Source of the DNA: an uncultured Balneola sp. | GTDB taxonomy: Bacteria > Bacteroidota > Rhodothermia > Balneolales > Balneolaceae | DNA length: 64,000 nt | Assembly (NCBI GenBank): GCA_913058495.1 | Contig: CAJXQC010000012.1 | Coordinates: forward strand, 1-64,000 | Direction of reading: 5' to 3' | Program-made: the position numbers and the translations under genes | Shown: positions 25,138 through 34,646 of the stretch, one piece after another | How the letters are laid out: each line of letters opens with the position of its first letter | Position numbering within the stretch: position 1 is the stretch's first letter | The notes under the pieces: generated by a model | What the model was told of the DNA's origin: nothing | The model's input: only the letters and a program-made list of their open reading frames with translations | Databases searched by the model: none

Positions 25138-27159
25138 TTACGAAATCATTAAATACAGGATGACAATCACCCCGATTACAAAAGCAAGAGCATAGCTTGA
25201 AACCACACCGGTTTGCAAGTATCTGAATAAGCTACCGAACAATCGAACCGTTCCTGCAATAGCATTTACAATACCGTCTACAACTTTCATGTCGAATACG
25301 GCAAGTACTTTATCAGAGAATTTCACAGTAGGATTAGCAATTAATCCTTCATAAACGTCGTCCAAATTGTACTTGTCTTTCCAAACACTGTACAATCCTC
25401 CGAATCTGGAAGCGATCTTAGCATCTGACTCTTCCTGCTGATCGTTATTATACATTCTGAATGCCAACCAAACTCCGGAAATTGCAATTAGTATTGAAAC
25501 TGCCATTAATCCCCATTCCAGCGCATGATTCATAACAATGCTGTAATCTGCATTTACTTTATACAGCCAGTCATGTAATAAATTGATGTGAGCAGGTTCA
25601 TGTGTAAAAGTCTCAACAATAAAATTCGGTACTCCTAAAAATCCACCAAATACTGCAAGAACAGCCAATACCCAAAGTGGTGTTGTCATTGTCCAAGGGT
25701 TCTCATGTAAGAATTTTTCTGACCCAACAGCTTCTTTGATCTTAGTTGGAAGTTTGAATGAACCGTGGAAAGTGGTCAGTGTTAATCGGAACATATAGAA
25801 TGCGGTCAGGAATGCGGTAATGATTCCAACACTCCAAAGCATCATGTACACCCAACTCCCGCCATCAACGAAACCTGCGTTCATCGTCATTGCAAGAACT
25901 TCATCCTTTGAGAAGAAACCAGCCAGTGGAGGAATACCTGCAATAGCTACTGTAGCAATTAAAAAAGTCTTGTATGTAGATGGCATGTATTTTTTAAGTC
26001 CGCCCATAAAACGCATATCCTGAGGATCGAAATGGACGTCTTTGCCTTCTTTGTGCAATCCGTGTTCCACATGCTCCATGGCATGAATCACAGAACCCGA
26101 TCCAAGGAATAAACATGCTTTAAAAAATGCGTGTGTAACAACATGGAACATTGCAGCTGTAAATCCACCAGCTCCAAGTGCCAAAAACATATATCCTAAT
26201 TGAGAAACCGTTGAGTAAGCCAGTACACCCTTAATATCATTTTGTGTGATCGCAATAGTTGCCGCTACAATTGCAGTCAATGCGCCTATTACCGAGATAA
26301 TGATCATCACTTCAGGAATCATCGCGTACATTGGCGACATTCTGGAGATCAGATATATACCTGATGTTACCATCGTAGCCGCATGGATTAATGCAGAAAC
26401 CGGAGTTGGACCTGCCATCGCATCGGGTAACCAAACAAATAATGGAATCTGAGCACTTTTTCCGGTCGCACCTACAAACATCAATAACCCGATCGCTACC
26501 ATATACCCTTCAGTAAAGCTGTCAAGGTTACCAAGGATCACATCAAAATTTAAACTTCCAACAGTTTGGAAGACCATGAACATCGCGATCAAAAATGCGA
26601 AATCACCAATACGGTTATAAATAAAAGCTTTTTTGGCTGCGTCAGATTTCGCCATGTCGGTGTACCAGAAACCGATCAACAGATACGAACAAACACCTAC
26701 ACCTTCCCATCCTAAGAATAAAAGAAGAAGGTTATTACCTAAAACTAGGTTTAACATCGCAAAGATGAACAAGTTCAGATAAGCGAAGAACTTCCAATAA
26801 CCTTCGTCATGAGACATATAGCCCATGGAATAGATATGGATCAGGAAACCGACTCCTGTCACAACCATGGTCATCATTACAGATAATTGATCTACACGAT
26901 AGGCAACATCCACACTGAAAGTGCCCACATCCATCCATGTGAACAATTTATAGATGAGGGCTTCTGAGCCCGCATTCATGTTTATGAAGAAATAAACAGC
27001 GATTACGAAAGGTATAAATACTGCCGTACTGGCAATACTACCAATTAATTGTTTTTTATTTCTGTAGCTCTCTACAAATAAACCTGTCAATCCATTGATC
27101 AGGAAGCCCAAAAGGGGAAGAGCAATAATTAGAGAAAACAGCGCCGTAGCGGATTCCAT
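25138..27159 (-). CDS. nuoL: NADH-quinone oxidoreductase subunit L
   Basis: 673 residues, the largest of the antiporter-like subunits, with the extra C-terminal region (about 530-673) that forms the long lateral helix of complex I. Conserved stretches: GWEGVGVCSYLLIGFWY, GKSAQIPLFVWLPDAMAGPTPVSALIHAATMV and NDIKGVLAYSTVSQLGYM. It is first in its operon segment; the upstream 200 bases face the divergent antiporter gene and must hold promoters for both. Confidence 0.96.
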   Translation of the reverse strand: MESATALFSLIIALPLLGFLINGLTGLFVESYRNKKQLIGSIASTAVFIPFVIAVYFFINMNAGSEALIYKLFTWMDVGTFSVDVAYRVDQLSVMMTMVVTGVGFLIHIYSMGYMSHDEGYWKFFAYLNLFIFAMLNLVLGNNLLLLFLGWEGVGVCSYLLIGFWYTDMAKSDAAKKAFIYNRIGDFAFLIAMFMVFQTVGSLNFDVILGNLDSFTEGYMVAIGLLMFVGATGKSAQIPLFVWLPDAMAGPTPVSALIHAATMVTSGIYLISRMSPMYAMIPEVMIIISVIGALTAIVAATIAITQNDIKGVLAYSTVSQLGYMFLALGAGGFTAAMFHVVTHAFFKACLFLGSGSVIHAMEHVEHGLHKEGKDVHFDPQDMRFMGGLKKYMPSTYKTFLIATVAIAGIPPLAGFFSKDEVLAMTMNAGFVDGGSWVYMMLWSVGIITAFLTAFYMFRLTLTTFHGSFKLPTKIKEAVGSEKFLHENPWTMTTPLWVLAVLAVFGGFLGVPNFIVETFTHEPAHINLLHDWLYKVNADYSIVMNHALEWGLMAVSILIAISGVWLAFRMYNNDQQEESDAKIASRFGGLYSVWKDKYNLDDVYEGLIANPTVKFSDKVLAVFDMKVVDGIVNAIAGTVRLFGSLFRYLQTGVVSSYALAFVIGVIVILYLMIS

Positions 27160-27359
27160 TTAACTTGTTTTAGAATTAAACCCAAAAACCTAAACCTGAC
27201 GGCTTAAATTGGTTGGCAAAGATACAAAAAAGTACAGGAAGGTAAAGACAATTTTCGGGTAAAATATTGAGTAAGTAATTCCGGGCTTTACAATTTTTTT
27301 ACAGGAAATTTTAAATAATGGAATGGTTATACTTTTGAAGTGTTTATTCATCTATTATT

Positions 27360-28835
27360 TTGAGACAAAGAAATTTTAAAAAAAAATATCCATACGTGAA
27401 TTTAAAAAAGCTAACTAACGCGGTCCGGTATATTGCTGCTCCTGTCCTTGTTTTGCTACTTTCTACCATTTCTTTTGCAGCTGAAACCTCCGGACACGGT
27501 ATCGACGGAAGTAATTTAAGCCTCTATTGGGTAATTCCTTTTGCGGGAATTCTGCTCTCAATCGCGCTCTTCCCTCTCTTCGCTGAAGACTTCTGGCACG
27601 ATCATTTTGGAAAAATATCCGCAGTTTGGGCTTTTTCTTTGTTGATACCAATGGTAATTACATTCGGTTTTAATGCTGCATTATATGAAGTACTGCATGC
27701 TTATCTGCTGGAATATTTCCCTTTCATTATTTTATTACTCGCTCTCTTTACCGTATCAGGTGGGGTTAGAATAAAAGGATATCTGCAAGGAACACCTGAA
27801 GTAAATACCGGATTATTACTTTTAGGAACGATCTTAGCAAGTTGGATGGGAACAACAGGGGCTGCGATGTTACTTATCCGTCCCATGCTGCGCGCTAATG
27901 CCTGGAGAGAGAAGAAAGTGCACATGGTTGTATTCTTTATCTTTTTAGTAGCGAACGTAGGTGGTTCATTAACTCCACTGGGTGACCCACCGTTATTCTT
28001 GGGTTTCTTACAAGGAGTAGATTTTTTCTGGACTACAACACATTTATTCTGGGAAATGGCATTTGTAGCAGCCATACTACTAGCACTTTACTATTTCTGG
28101 GATAAAGCACTTTATAAAAAAGAAACAAATAAACAGCCTCAGAATCCGGGCGATCAACCATTAGGCATAGAAGGCGGATTTAATTTATTGCTGCTTTTAG
28201 GAGTTGTAGTAGCGGTGCTGTTTTCCGGATTGGTTCACCTAGGAGAATTTGAAGTTTATCATGTTCATGTAACATATGAGAACCTGATCCGTGATCTGGC
28301 GCTTCTTTTTCTTGCATGGGCAAGCTGGCACTTTACTTCTAAAGAAAGTCGAGCCGCAAATGGCTTTAACTGGTTCCCGATCCAGGAAGTTGGAAAATTA
28401 TTCGCGGGTATTTTCATTACCATTATCGCACCGATTGCTATGCTGAAAGCTGCAAACAATGGCCAAGGAGCTCTACAGTTCGTAAACAATGCTGTATTTG
28501 CTGAAAATGGCGACCCGGTCAACGAAATGTTCTTCTGGATAACGGGTTTACTGTCTGCATTCTTGGATAATGCACCAACTTATTTGGTATTCTTTAATGC
28601 TGCCGGCGGAAGTGCTGAGGTTCTAATGAACCAAATGACACAAACCCTTGTAGCAATCTCCAGTGGTGCCGTATTCTTTGGAGCGCTTACTTATATTGGT
28701 AATGCGCCTAACTTCATGGTTAAGTCTATTGCAGAGCAAAGCGGCGTAAAAATGCCGTCGTTCGGAGCTTATATGCTGTGGTCGTTTGGTATATTAGTGC
28801 CGATCTATTTAATCGTTACCTTTTTATTCATTTAA
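27360..28835 (+). CDS. Sodium:proton antiporter of the NhaD/CitMHS-like ion transporter superfamily
   Basis: 491 residues with about 12 membrane helices. Conserved features of the group are GTTGAAMLLIRPML, GGSLTPLGDPPLFLGFL (the substrate-site loop) and FLDNAPTYLVFFNAAGG in the second half. By similarity it exchanges Na+ for H+ across the inner membrane, which fits a marine organism. The frame opens at TTG 27360; GTG 27396 is an alternative and no ribosome binding site decides. It is divergent from nuoL and is followed with no gap by an outer membrane protein gene. A citrate-type substrate cannot be ruled out from sequence alone. Confidence 0.8.
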   Translation: MRQRNFKKKYPYVNLKKLTNAVRYIAAPVLVLLLSTISFAAETSGHGIDGSNLSLYWVIPFAGILLSIALFPLFAEDFWHDHFGKISAVWAFSLLIPMVITFGFNAALYEVLHAYLLEYFPFIILLLALFTVSGGVRIKGYLQGTPEVNTGLLLLGTILASWMGTTGAAMLLIRPMLRANAWREKKVHMVVFFIFLVANVGGSLTPLGDPPLFLGFLQGVDFFWTTTHLFWEMAFVAAILLALYYFWDKALYKKETNKQPQNPGDQPLGIEGGFNLLLLLGVVVAVLFSGLVHLGEFEVYHVHVTYENLIRDLALLFLAWASWHFTSKESRAANGFNWFPIQEVGKLFAGIFITIIAPIAMLKAANNGQGALQFVNNAVFAENGDPVNEMFFWITGLLSAFLDNAPTYLVFFNAAGGSAEVLMNQMTQTLVAISSGAVFFGALTYIGNAPNFMVKSIAEQSGVKMPSFGAYMLWSFGILVPIYLIVTFLFI

Positions 28836-29999
28836 GTGATCAAACAGCTTAATTATTTATTTAAAGGAGCAGTTTTACTGCTCCTTTTTTGTTCTGCAGA
28901 ACTTTCTGCTCAGAAACCCCAAAATGTAGTTGTAACAGATTCCATTGAAACTGCATTTCTTCCTGCTTTATCCTTCAACAGTGATTTCGGGTTTTTGTTC
29001 GGGGGCTTGGTTCATCGATTTCATTACAAAAAAGATGTAGAACCCTTTCACTCTTTTACTCAGGTTGCAGCTATTGTCTCTACCAAAGGACTACTTTCCG
29101 GATTGTTTGAGTATGACAAACCTTATGCTTTTAATTCTAACAACAGATTCATAAGTCAGGTTTATGCGTCCCGGTTTCTACAGGATACTTACTACGGAAT
29201 TGGATCTTATCAAAAGATCGAAGACTCCTTTAATTCTAACAACGAGTTGTACTCCTTTCAGTCTTTTGGCTTTGGCGTTGATGCAAGACTCAGAATTCCT
29301 CTCAGGATCAAGAACAAATCTTCATTGAATGTATTGGCTATTCTGAATTTTGATTACTCAACCCCGGTTGACAATGGTCCCGATCGACTAATAACTCAGG
29401 AACAACCACTCGGAGTTGACGGAGGACAAACACTCCACTTTGGAACAGGTTTTATTCTTGAAAGCAGAAACAGCGAATTCAGACCTACTCACGGTAGTTA
29501 CATAGAAACCTCTGCAGAAGTTGGACAAACCTGGTTCGGAAGTTCATACAATACATTCGTTTTTCAGGCTGATATCCGGAAATACTCTTCTTTCTTCTTA
29601 CTGAAAGAAATAACCTGGGCGAACCGATTTTACACTAAAAATACTTCAGGAGAAGTGCCTTATTGGAAAATGGCTTATGCGGGAGATGAAGAATCTCTCA
29701 GAGGTTATCCCTCAACCCGGTTTTTAGACGATAACGTTGTTCTATTCAATACAGAGCTAAGAAGCTGGCTGTTCAACATAGAAGCTATTAAAGGAGAATT
29801 TGGCGGGACTTTGTTCTTTGATATGGGAAGAACTTATCCTAACGGTGAGTCTTTTGATAATATATTCAACGATCTGAAATATTCGTACGGACTTGGAGGA
29901 ACAAGTTCCTTTTTCACCCCCGATTTTGTACTCAGATGCGATGTGGGCTTTTCCGAAGAAGGTGTTGGGGTTTACTTTACTGCGGGATATATGTTCTGA
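28836..29999 (+). CDS. Omp85/BamA-like outer membrane barrel protein
   Basis: 387 residues. The signal peptide ends at ELSAQ (about residue 25), and the mature protein looks like the C-terminal barrel ('bacterial surface antigen') domain of the Omp85 superfamily without POTRA domains: ESRNSEFRPTHGSYIETS, a GDEESLRGYPSTRF loop motif like the (V/I)RG(Y/F) signature, and a terminal aromatic (GYMF). The start is GTG 28836, which touches the TAA of the antiporter gene, so translation is probably coupled. Why a barrel is paired with an antiporter is unclear. Confidence 0.8.
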   Translation: MIKQLNYLFKGAVLLLLFCSAELSAQKPQNVVVTDSIETAFLPALSFNSDFGFLFGGLVHRFHYKKDVEPFHSFTQVAAIVSTKGLLSGLFEYDKPYAFNSNNRFISQVYASRFLQDTYYGIGSYQKIEDSFNSNNELYSFQSFGFGVDARLRIPLRIKNKSSLNVLAILNFDYSTPVDNGPDRLITQEQPLGVDGGQTLHFGTGFILESRNSEFRPTHGSYIETSAEVGQTWFGSSYNTFVFQADIRKYSSFFLLKEITWANRFYTKNTSGEVPYWKMAYAGDEESLRGYPSTRFLDDNVVLFNTELRSWLFNIEAIKGEFGGTLFFDMGRTYPNGESFDNIFNDLKYSYGLGGTSSFFTPDFVLRCDVGFSEEGVGVYFTAGYMF

Positions 30000-30015
30000 T
30001 CGCCATAAATGGCTC

Positions 30016-30073
30016 CAATTAAGAATGTTTCAATTATCAATTCCAAACATTCTTAATTGATAATTGAAACATT
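30016..30073. terminator. Overlapping alternative inverted repeats between convergent genes
   Basis: Two perfect stems share bases and exclude each other: a 15-bp stem (30016-30030 with 30045-30059) and a 19-bp stem (30024-30042 with 30055-30073). They fill the gap between the + strand barrel gene and the minus-strand lipoprotein gene. Likely a bidirectional terminator, although long T runs are lacking. Confidence 0.7.
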
Positions 30074-30075
30074 GA

Positions 30076-31245
30076 TCATTGATTCACAGAGCTGAGCAAT
30101 CCTCGATTTCTATACATCACATCTTTGGTTCTGTCTTTCAGTAATTCGGCCGCATCCATCAACAGCGATTCGTTACTTGGAAAAGCTAATTGATTTACCT
30201 CGACTCTCTCTTTAGACTCTTTACTGAGCGCCCTTTCATCTCCATTATAATTTGCTGAAAAATGCTCAAAGAAAGCAGTTACCGAAATGTCTTCTCTTTT
30301 TACCAGCTGGTCAGTTTCAATGTTTATGTATTCGATCGTTCCGCCAACAATTCCTTCTTTATACTGACGAGTTTCCGTTACTTCCGCCTCAACCGTGATG
30401 AAGTTGGGTTCGCGCATATCATTCCCAAGTGAATCTTTTTTCACATTACCGTTTTCGTCGAGCACGTACTTTGTTCCGTCCTCAATTTCGTTGGAATCTG
30501 TATATTTTTCTTTGGTGACCTGCTCAGGTGACACAATAATATCTTTGATATTCAACACAACGAAATAATCGTAATCCACTTCTTCATCTTCATACACACT
30601 GTATTGGATCCATGTGCCATTCAGATCACCCAAACCAATCTTCCGCAATTCCTGATCAAAACGTGCGGGGAGTACAGATTCAGAATTGTTCTCGATCACA
30701 AATAAAACCTGATTGGTTCCCTCGTATCTTGCCTGACTGAGTTTCGCATCCACATCTTTGTAATTGGAATAAATGGATTTCACCGTCTCAAATTCTCTGT
30801 ACGCTCTTCTCGCGTTTTCCCTGCCTCCTCGTTCCAGATAATCTATTCCCAATGCGTATGACGTTTCCGCAGCTTGTTCTTTGGAGGCTATCAAACGATC
30901 ATCATAATTCACAATTGTAAACTCTCTTAATACGGATGATGGCAATGTTTTGATCTTATCTTGCCTCCGATCTAACCGAACATACAGATCATAGATTTCT
31001 ACATAATTCTCCTCTCTGCCTTCCTTTTCCAGAAAGTCGATACGATCCTTATCGAAGTCCTGAGCTTTGCCGTAAGCCTCTTTCAACACATACAACTCCT
31101 TATCATTTCCGGGATCTTTACGGAGTTTTTTTACAGATTTGTCAATGGCTTTATCATATTGACCTTTTTGCAAGTACTTTTCAGAAGATGCACAAGCCAT
31201 CAGCAATACAATTGAAAACAGAAACAGGATAGATCTCTTAAACAT
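30076..31245 (-). CDS. Lipoprotein with TPR-like repeats
   Basis: 389 residues. The lipoprotein signal MFKRSILFLFSIVLLMAC puts the acylated Cys at 18. Residues about 22-175 form helical repeats of TPR character (YLQKGQYDKAIDKSVKKLRKDPGN; YALGIDYLERGGRENARRAY); the second half is beta-rich and acidic. It is probably attached to the inner leaflet of the outer membrane or exposed to the periplasm. It lies 157 bases after nuoK on the same strand, separated by an inverted repeat. Function unknown. Confidence 0.65.
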   Translation of the reverse strand: MFKRSILFLFSIVLLMACASSEKYLQKGQYDKAIDKSVKKLRKDPGNDKELYVLKEAYGKAQDFDKDRIDFLEKEGREENYVEIYDLYVRLDRRQDKIKTLPSSVLREFTIVNYDDRLIASKEQAAETSYALGIDYLERGGRENARRAYREFETVKSIYSNYKDVDAKLSQARYEGTNQVLFVIENNSESVLPARFDQELRKIGLGDLNGTWIQYSVYEDEEVDYDYFVVLNIKDIIVSPEQVTKEKYTDSNEIEDGTKYVLDENGNVKKDSLGNDMREPNFITVEAEVTETRQYKEGIVGGTIEYINIETDQLVKREDISVTAFFEHFSANYNGDERALSKESKERVEVNQLAFPSNESLLMDAAELLKDRTKDVMYRNRGLLSSVNQ

Positions 31246-31341
31246 AGCAGTTAGTTTTTTTGATTTCTGCTAATGTAATCAATCTCACATTTACAAAAAA
31301 AGCTTTCATCTCTTTTCGAAATGAATGCTTTTGAAAGTCTC

Positions 31342-31397
31342 TTAAACCACAGAGGGCACAAAGTTAAAATATAACTTCTCTGTGTTCTTTGTGGTTA
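31342..31397 (-). terminator. Imperfect inverted repeat 3' of nuoK
   Basis: TTAAACCACAGAGGGCACAA on the left pairs imperfectly with TCTGTGTTCTTTGTGGTTAA on the right, around an AT loop. This 'CACAGAG...CTCTGTG' type of repeat is common in intergenic DNA of many bacteria. It starts 5 bases after the nuoK stop and could end the nuoJK transcript. Confidence 0.5.
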
Positions 31398-31401
31398 ACT
31401 C

Positions 31402-31704
31402 TTACCAGCGCAGTAAATTGATCTCTGTCACATCAACTGTAAGGTTATTCCTGAAGATAGCAATAATAATTGCAAGTCCTACCACTGCTTCAGCTGCAGC
31501 TACAGCAAGTGCAAAAAACACAAAAATCTGTCCGTCTATGTTTCCGTGAAAACTGCTGAATGAAACCAACGTCAGGTTTACAGCATTCAACATCAATTCC
31601 ACACACATAAAGATCACAACGGCATTACGGCGAATTAATACACCGATAATACCAATCGAAAACATGATAGCACTAAGTCCTAAAAACCAATCGATCTCTA
31701 ACAT
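31402..31704 (-). CDS. nuoK: NADH-quinone oxidoreductase subunit K
   Basis: 100 residues, three membrane helices, with the conserved membrane glutamates in [12 protein letters not shown] (Glu 36) and [18 protein letters not shown] (Glu 72). These form part of the proton path in complex I. It overlaps nothing but lies only 5 bases after nuoJ. Together the two are separated from nuoL-M-N by about 4 kb, so this segment of complex I is transcribed apart. Confidence 0.96.
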   Translation of the reverse strand: MLEIDWFLGLSAIMFSIGIIGVLIRRNAVVIFMCVELMLNAVNLTLVSFSSFHGNIDGQIFVFFALAVAAAEAVVGLAIIIAIFRNNLTVDVTEINLLRW

Positions 31705-31709
31705 CTGTT

Positions 31710-32219
31710 CTACCCTTTCTTAATTTTGTATTGAGCAACCATCAACGCACCAACAACAGCTGCCGTTAATAAGATCGCGGTCATTTCAAATGGAAATAAA
31801 TATTTTGTGTAAAGCACATCTCCTGCTGCTTCAACTGTTCCGATCTCTGCCATGTTGGAAGAAATTTCAGGAAGCATATCAGTAACTCCCGCAATACTGT
31901 AAAAGATCTGTCCTACAACAGCCGCTCCCAGAATAAATGCTAAGAAGTACTTTACTCTGAATTTATCGAAAAGCTTTTCTTCATCTTCTACATTCAACAA
32001 CATGATCACAAACAGGAAAAGCACCATAATGGCACCTGCATAAACCAGAATCTGGATCACTGCCAAAAATTGTGCGTTCAAAAGCAGATAAATTCCTGCT
32101 AGAGAAACCATATTGATAACAAGGAAAAGCGCACTGTTAACCACATTCTTGTTGATCACCATAGCAAGTGCTGATCCGATGGCTAAAACAGCTAATAGTA
32201 TAAATAGATAAACGATCAT
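31710..32219 (-). CDS. nuoJ: NADH-quinone oxidoreductase subunit J
   Basis: 169 residues with five predicted membrane helices; the N-terminal part ([40 protein letters not shown], spanning about 25-64) is typical of NuoJ/ND6. It belongs to the membrane arm of complex I. It is the first nuo gene in this segment on the minus strand; no nuoI or nuoH precedes it, uppP being the next gene upstream with a 74-base gap. Confidence 0.93.
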   Translation of the reverse strand: MIVYLFILLAVLAIGSALAMVINKNVVNSALFLVINMVSLAGIYLLLNAQFLAVIQILVYAGAIMVLFLFVIMLLNVEDEEKLFDKFRVKYFLAFILGAAVVGQIFYSIAGVTDMLPEISSNMAEIGTVEAAGDVLYTKYLFPFEMTAILLTAAVVGALMVAQYKIKKG

Positions 32220-32293
32220 AATATCCTATAAAATTGGAGTGCAAATGTAGCACTATTTGCTTCCGTCTTCAAGACTAAAACAGTGATTATTCG

Positions 32294-33100
32294 TTAAATC
32301 CAGAAATAAATTAGTCCGGCTCCACCAACTAACCAGCAATAGTAGGCAAAATAATGAAACCCTTTCTTCTTCAGGATCACGATCAGATACTTCAAAGCGT
32401 AATATCCTGATATGAATGCAGTAAAAAATCCTACTAATAAGCTTGTAACCTGAACTGCATCAATACCAACCTCGACTAGATCCAGAATCTGAAGAAGCAT
32501 TGCTCCACCGATCACGGGAATTACCATCAGAAAAGAAAAATTCGCAGCGTCTTCTCTTTTTACTCCAAAATACAGCGCCGCCGAAATAGTGGAACCCGAA
32601 CGACTGATGCCTGGAATCATCGCAAAAGCCTGAGCAAGACCAATAATAAAACTTCTGCCAAGCGTGACTTCTCCATCTTTTTCTTTTGCGAACTTGGTTA
32701 GAAAAAGAATAAATCCTGTAACAACCAGCATGATGGAAACTAAAAATGGGCTATCGAAAATAGATTCCACACTGTCTTTGAGTGTAAAGCCGACAATAAA
32801 AGCCGGAATCATACTGATCAGCACAAACAAGATCATTTTTACATTCGGGTCGTCTTTCTTCTCTTTAGGAGCAGCTAAAAAGCTTACTCCGGATTTCAAA
32901 ATATCCCCAATCAGTGCTCGATAGTAAATTAAAATGCTGCAAAGTGTTCCAAAGTGAACTACGATTTCAAAAGTTAGTCCAGCTTCGTTATTTTCCCCGA
33001 GGAAATATTTACCCAATGCAAGGTGACCTGAACTACTAATTGGAAGGAATTCGGTGAGTCCTTGTAGCAGTCCTAATAAAAAAGATTGTAAAATGTCCAT
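32294..33100 (-). CDS. uppP: Undecaprenyl-diphosphatase UppP (BacA)
   Basis: 268 residues, about eight membrane helices, with both signature stretches: LQGLTEFLPISSSGHL (residues 13-28, with the catalytic glutamate) and PGISRSGSTI (near 163). It removes a phosphate from undecaprenyl diphosphate to recycle the lipid carrier for peptidoglycan and O-antigen, and confers bacitracin tolerance. Divergent from moxR, with 78 bases between the starts. Length is that of the family. Confidence 0.96.
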   Translation of the reverse strand: MDILQSFLLGLLQGLTEFLPISSSGHLALGKYFLGENNEAGLTFEIVVHFGTLCSILIYYRALIGDILKSGVSFLAAPKEKKDDPNVKMILFVLISMIPAFIVGFTLKDSVESIFDSPFLVSIMLVVTGFILFLTKFAKEKDGEVTLGRSFIIGLAQAFAMIPGISRSGSTISAALYFGVKREDAANFSFLMVIPVIGGAMLLQILDLVEVGIDAVQVTSLLVGFFTAFISGYYALKYLIVILKKKGFHYFAYYCWLVGGAGLIYFWI

Positions 33101-33178
33101 GTATTATATTTGATGGCTTTTTGGAAGGCGAGAAATTAACCATATCATCAGGAAAATTATAACGGAATATTAAGAAAT

Positions 33179-34180
33179 ATGAGCGAAATGGCTGTAGACA
33201 TGAAAGCACTCGGTGAAAAAATTGAAAAGAGCAGTGCTTTTATCGAAGATATACGCAAAGAATTAGACAAAGTGATCATTGGTCAGAACTATATGATCGA
33301 CCGTTTACTGGTTGGTTTGCTCACCAACGGACATGTTTTACTGGAAGGTGTTCCCGGTTTGGCAAAAACCTTAACCGTCTCTTCTCTTGCAACGGTGCTG
33401 AATACAGATTTTCAAAGAATTCAGTTTACACCTGATCTTTTACCTGCAGATTTGATCGGTACCTTGATCTACAATCAGAAAGAAGCTGAGTTCCTCGTTA
33501 AAAAAGGACCCATTTTCGCGAATATCATTTTAGCTGATGAGATCAACCGTTCTCCGGCAAAAGTTCAAAGTGCACTTTTGGAAGCTATGCAGGAAAAACA
33601 AGTGACCATCGGCGAAAGCACTTTCAAACTGGAAGAACCTTTCCTTGTACTAGCCACGCAAAACCCGGTTGAACAAGAAGGAACGTATCCGTTGCCGGAA
33701 GCTCAGGTGGATCGTTTTATGTTGAAACTGAAGATCGGTTACCCGACTGAAATAGAAGAAATGGAGATCATGCGACGTATGGCTCGTACAGGTCCAAAGC
33801 CAACGCTTGATACGGTAGTTTCCACTGAAAAGATCATGGATGCCAGAGCAGTGATCAACGACATCTACATGGATGAAAAAGTTGAGAAGTATATTGTGGA
33901 TCTGGTTTTTGCTACCAGAAAGCCGGCTAACTACGGACTTAAAGAACTCGAAGACCTGATCAGCTTCGGTGGATCGCCTCGAGCTACCATAAATCTGAAT
34001 TTAGCGTCCAGAGCACAGGCATTTATGGAACACAGAGCGTATGTCACTCCGGAAGATGTTCGCACCATAGCAATGGATGTGCTTCGTCACAGGATCATCC
34101 CAACCTTTGAAGCAGAAGCGGAAGACATCAGCCCGGAAGATATCGTAGAGAAGATCATGGGAAGTGTGCAGGTTCCTTAG
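33179..34180 (+). CDS. moxR: MoxR-family AAA+ ATPase
   Basis: 333 residues: an AAA_3 ATPase with Walker A GVPGLAKT (57-64), ILADEINRSPAKVQSALLEA as Walker B and following helix, LATQNPVEQEGTYPLPEAQ in the sensor region, and a C-terminal lid. MoxR proteins are chaperone-like ATPases, usually next to a DUF58 and von Willebrand factor domain genes and often linked with maturing of envelope complexes. Here those partners are absent downstream; a terminator and repeats follow instead. The start ATG 33179 is followed by a short MSEMAVDMKALG lead. Confidence 0.9.
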   Translation: MSEMAVDMKALGEKIEKSSAFIEDIRKELDKVIIGQNYMIDRLLVGLLTNGHVLLEGVPGLAKTLTVSSLATVLNTDFQRIQFTPDLLPADLIGTLIYNQKEAEFLVKKGPIFANIILADEINRSPAKVQSALLEAMQEKQVTIGESTFKLEEPFLVLATQNPVEQEGTYPLPEAQVDRFMLKLKIGYPTEIEEMEIMRRMARTGPKPTLDTVVSTEKIMDARAVINDIYMDEKVEKYIVDLVFATRKPANYGLKELEDLISFGGSPRATINLNLASRAQAFMEHRAYVTPEDVRTIAMDVLRHRIIPTFEAEAEDISPEDIVEKIMGSVQVP

Positions 34181-34273
34181 GGTTTTTGATTAGTGATGAA
34201 GTGAATAGTGATAAGTGATAAGTTTATTTTAGAATTTTCATCACATTTATGGCACTTGATACTAGCTCCGCAC

Positions 34274-34295
34274 GCTCCGCGTCGGAGCTTTTTTT
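34274..34295 (+). terminator. Rho-independent terminator after moxR
   Basis: GCTCCG-CGT-CGGAGC followed by seven T. An almost identical unit (GCTCTG-CGT-CGGAGC plus seven T, 34537-34558) recurs 263 bases on, so this terminator has been duplicated together with the sequence around it. Confidence 0.85.
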
Positions 34296-34313
34296 ATGAT
34301 TCATTCATTCACT

Positions 34314-34510
34314 AAAGATTGCACTATTGGCAACTCTTGTAAATTTTTTAAGATAATCCCCCTTTTATGTAGGCATAATCTCGTCCAAAGATTTTGCGGG
34401 GGATGTCCTAAAAGAATGCTGTGAAGTTTAACAGTTCGCAAACTTCACGCATCCCTCGGATCATCCAAAGTAACTATTTGGATGATCATCTCCCTTCAAA
34501 GGGAGATTTT
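34314..34510 (+). repeat. Long direct repeat, copy 1
   Basis: About 197 bases, opening AAAGATTGCAC and running to GGGAGATTTT; the copy at 36137-36322 shares nearly all of it. Within it are a 9-bp stem (34421-34429 with 34440-34448, GTGAAGTTT) and an 11-bp stem (34459-34469 with 34477-34487, GATCATCCAAA). It has a ~28-base insert (GTAGGCATAATCTCGTCC...) that copy 2 lacks. No ORF of note. Confidence 0.88.
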
Positions 34511-34536
34511 ATATAAGCTTCTAACTACCTACGTAC

Positions 34537-34558
34537 GCTCTGCGTCGGAGCTTTTTTT
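34537..34558 (+). terminator. Second copy of the moxR-type terminator
   Basis: GCTCTG-CGT-CGGAGC plus seven T, one base different from the terminator at 34274. It lies between repeat copy 1 and the lipoprotein gene, so it would shield that gene from upstream transcription. Confidence 0.75.
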
Positions 34559-34646
34559 ATGGGTAAGTTTAAATGATTAATATTATTATGATTTTAAATT
34601 GACTTAACTTATCTCCCATAAATTTCGAGTTCCGGATATTAAAAAA

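Noticed and set aside
27701-28075. 124-aa ORF opposite the antiporter gene
   Set aside because: Shadow frame of a membrane protein gene, with no independent start signal or motif.
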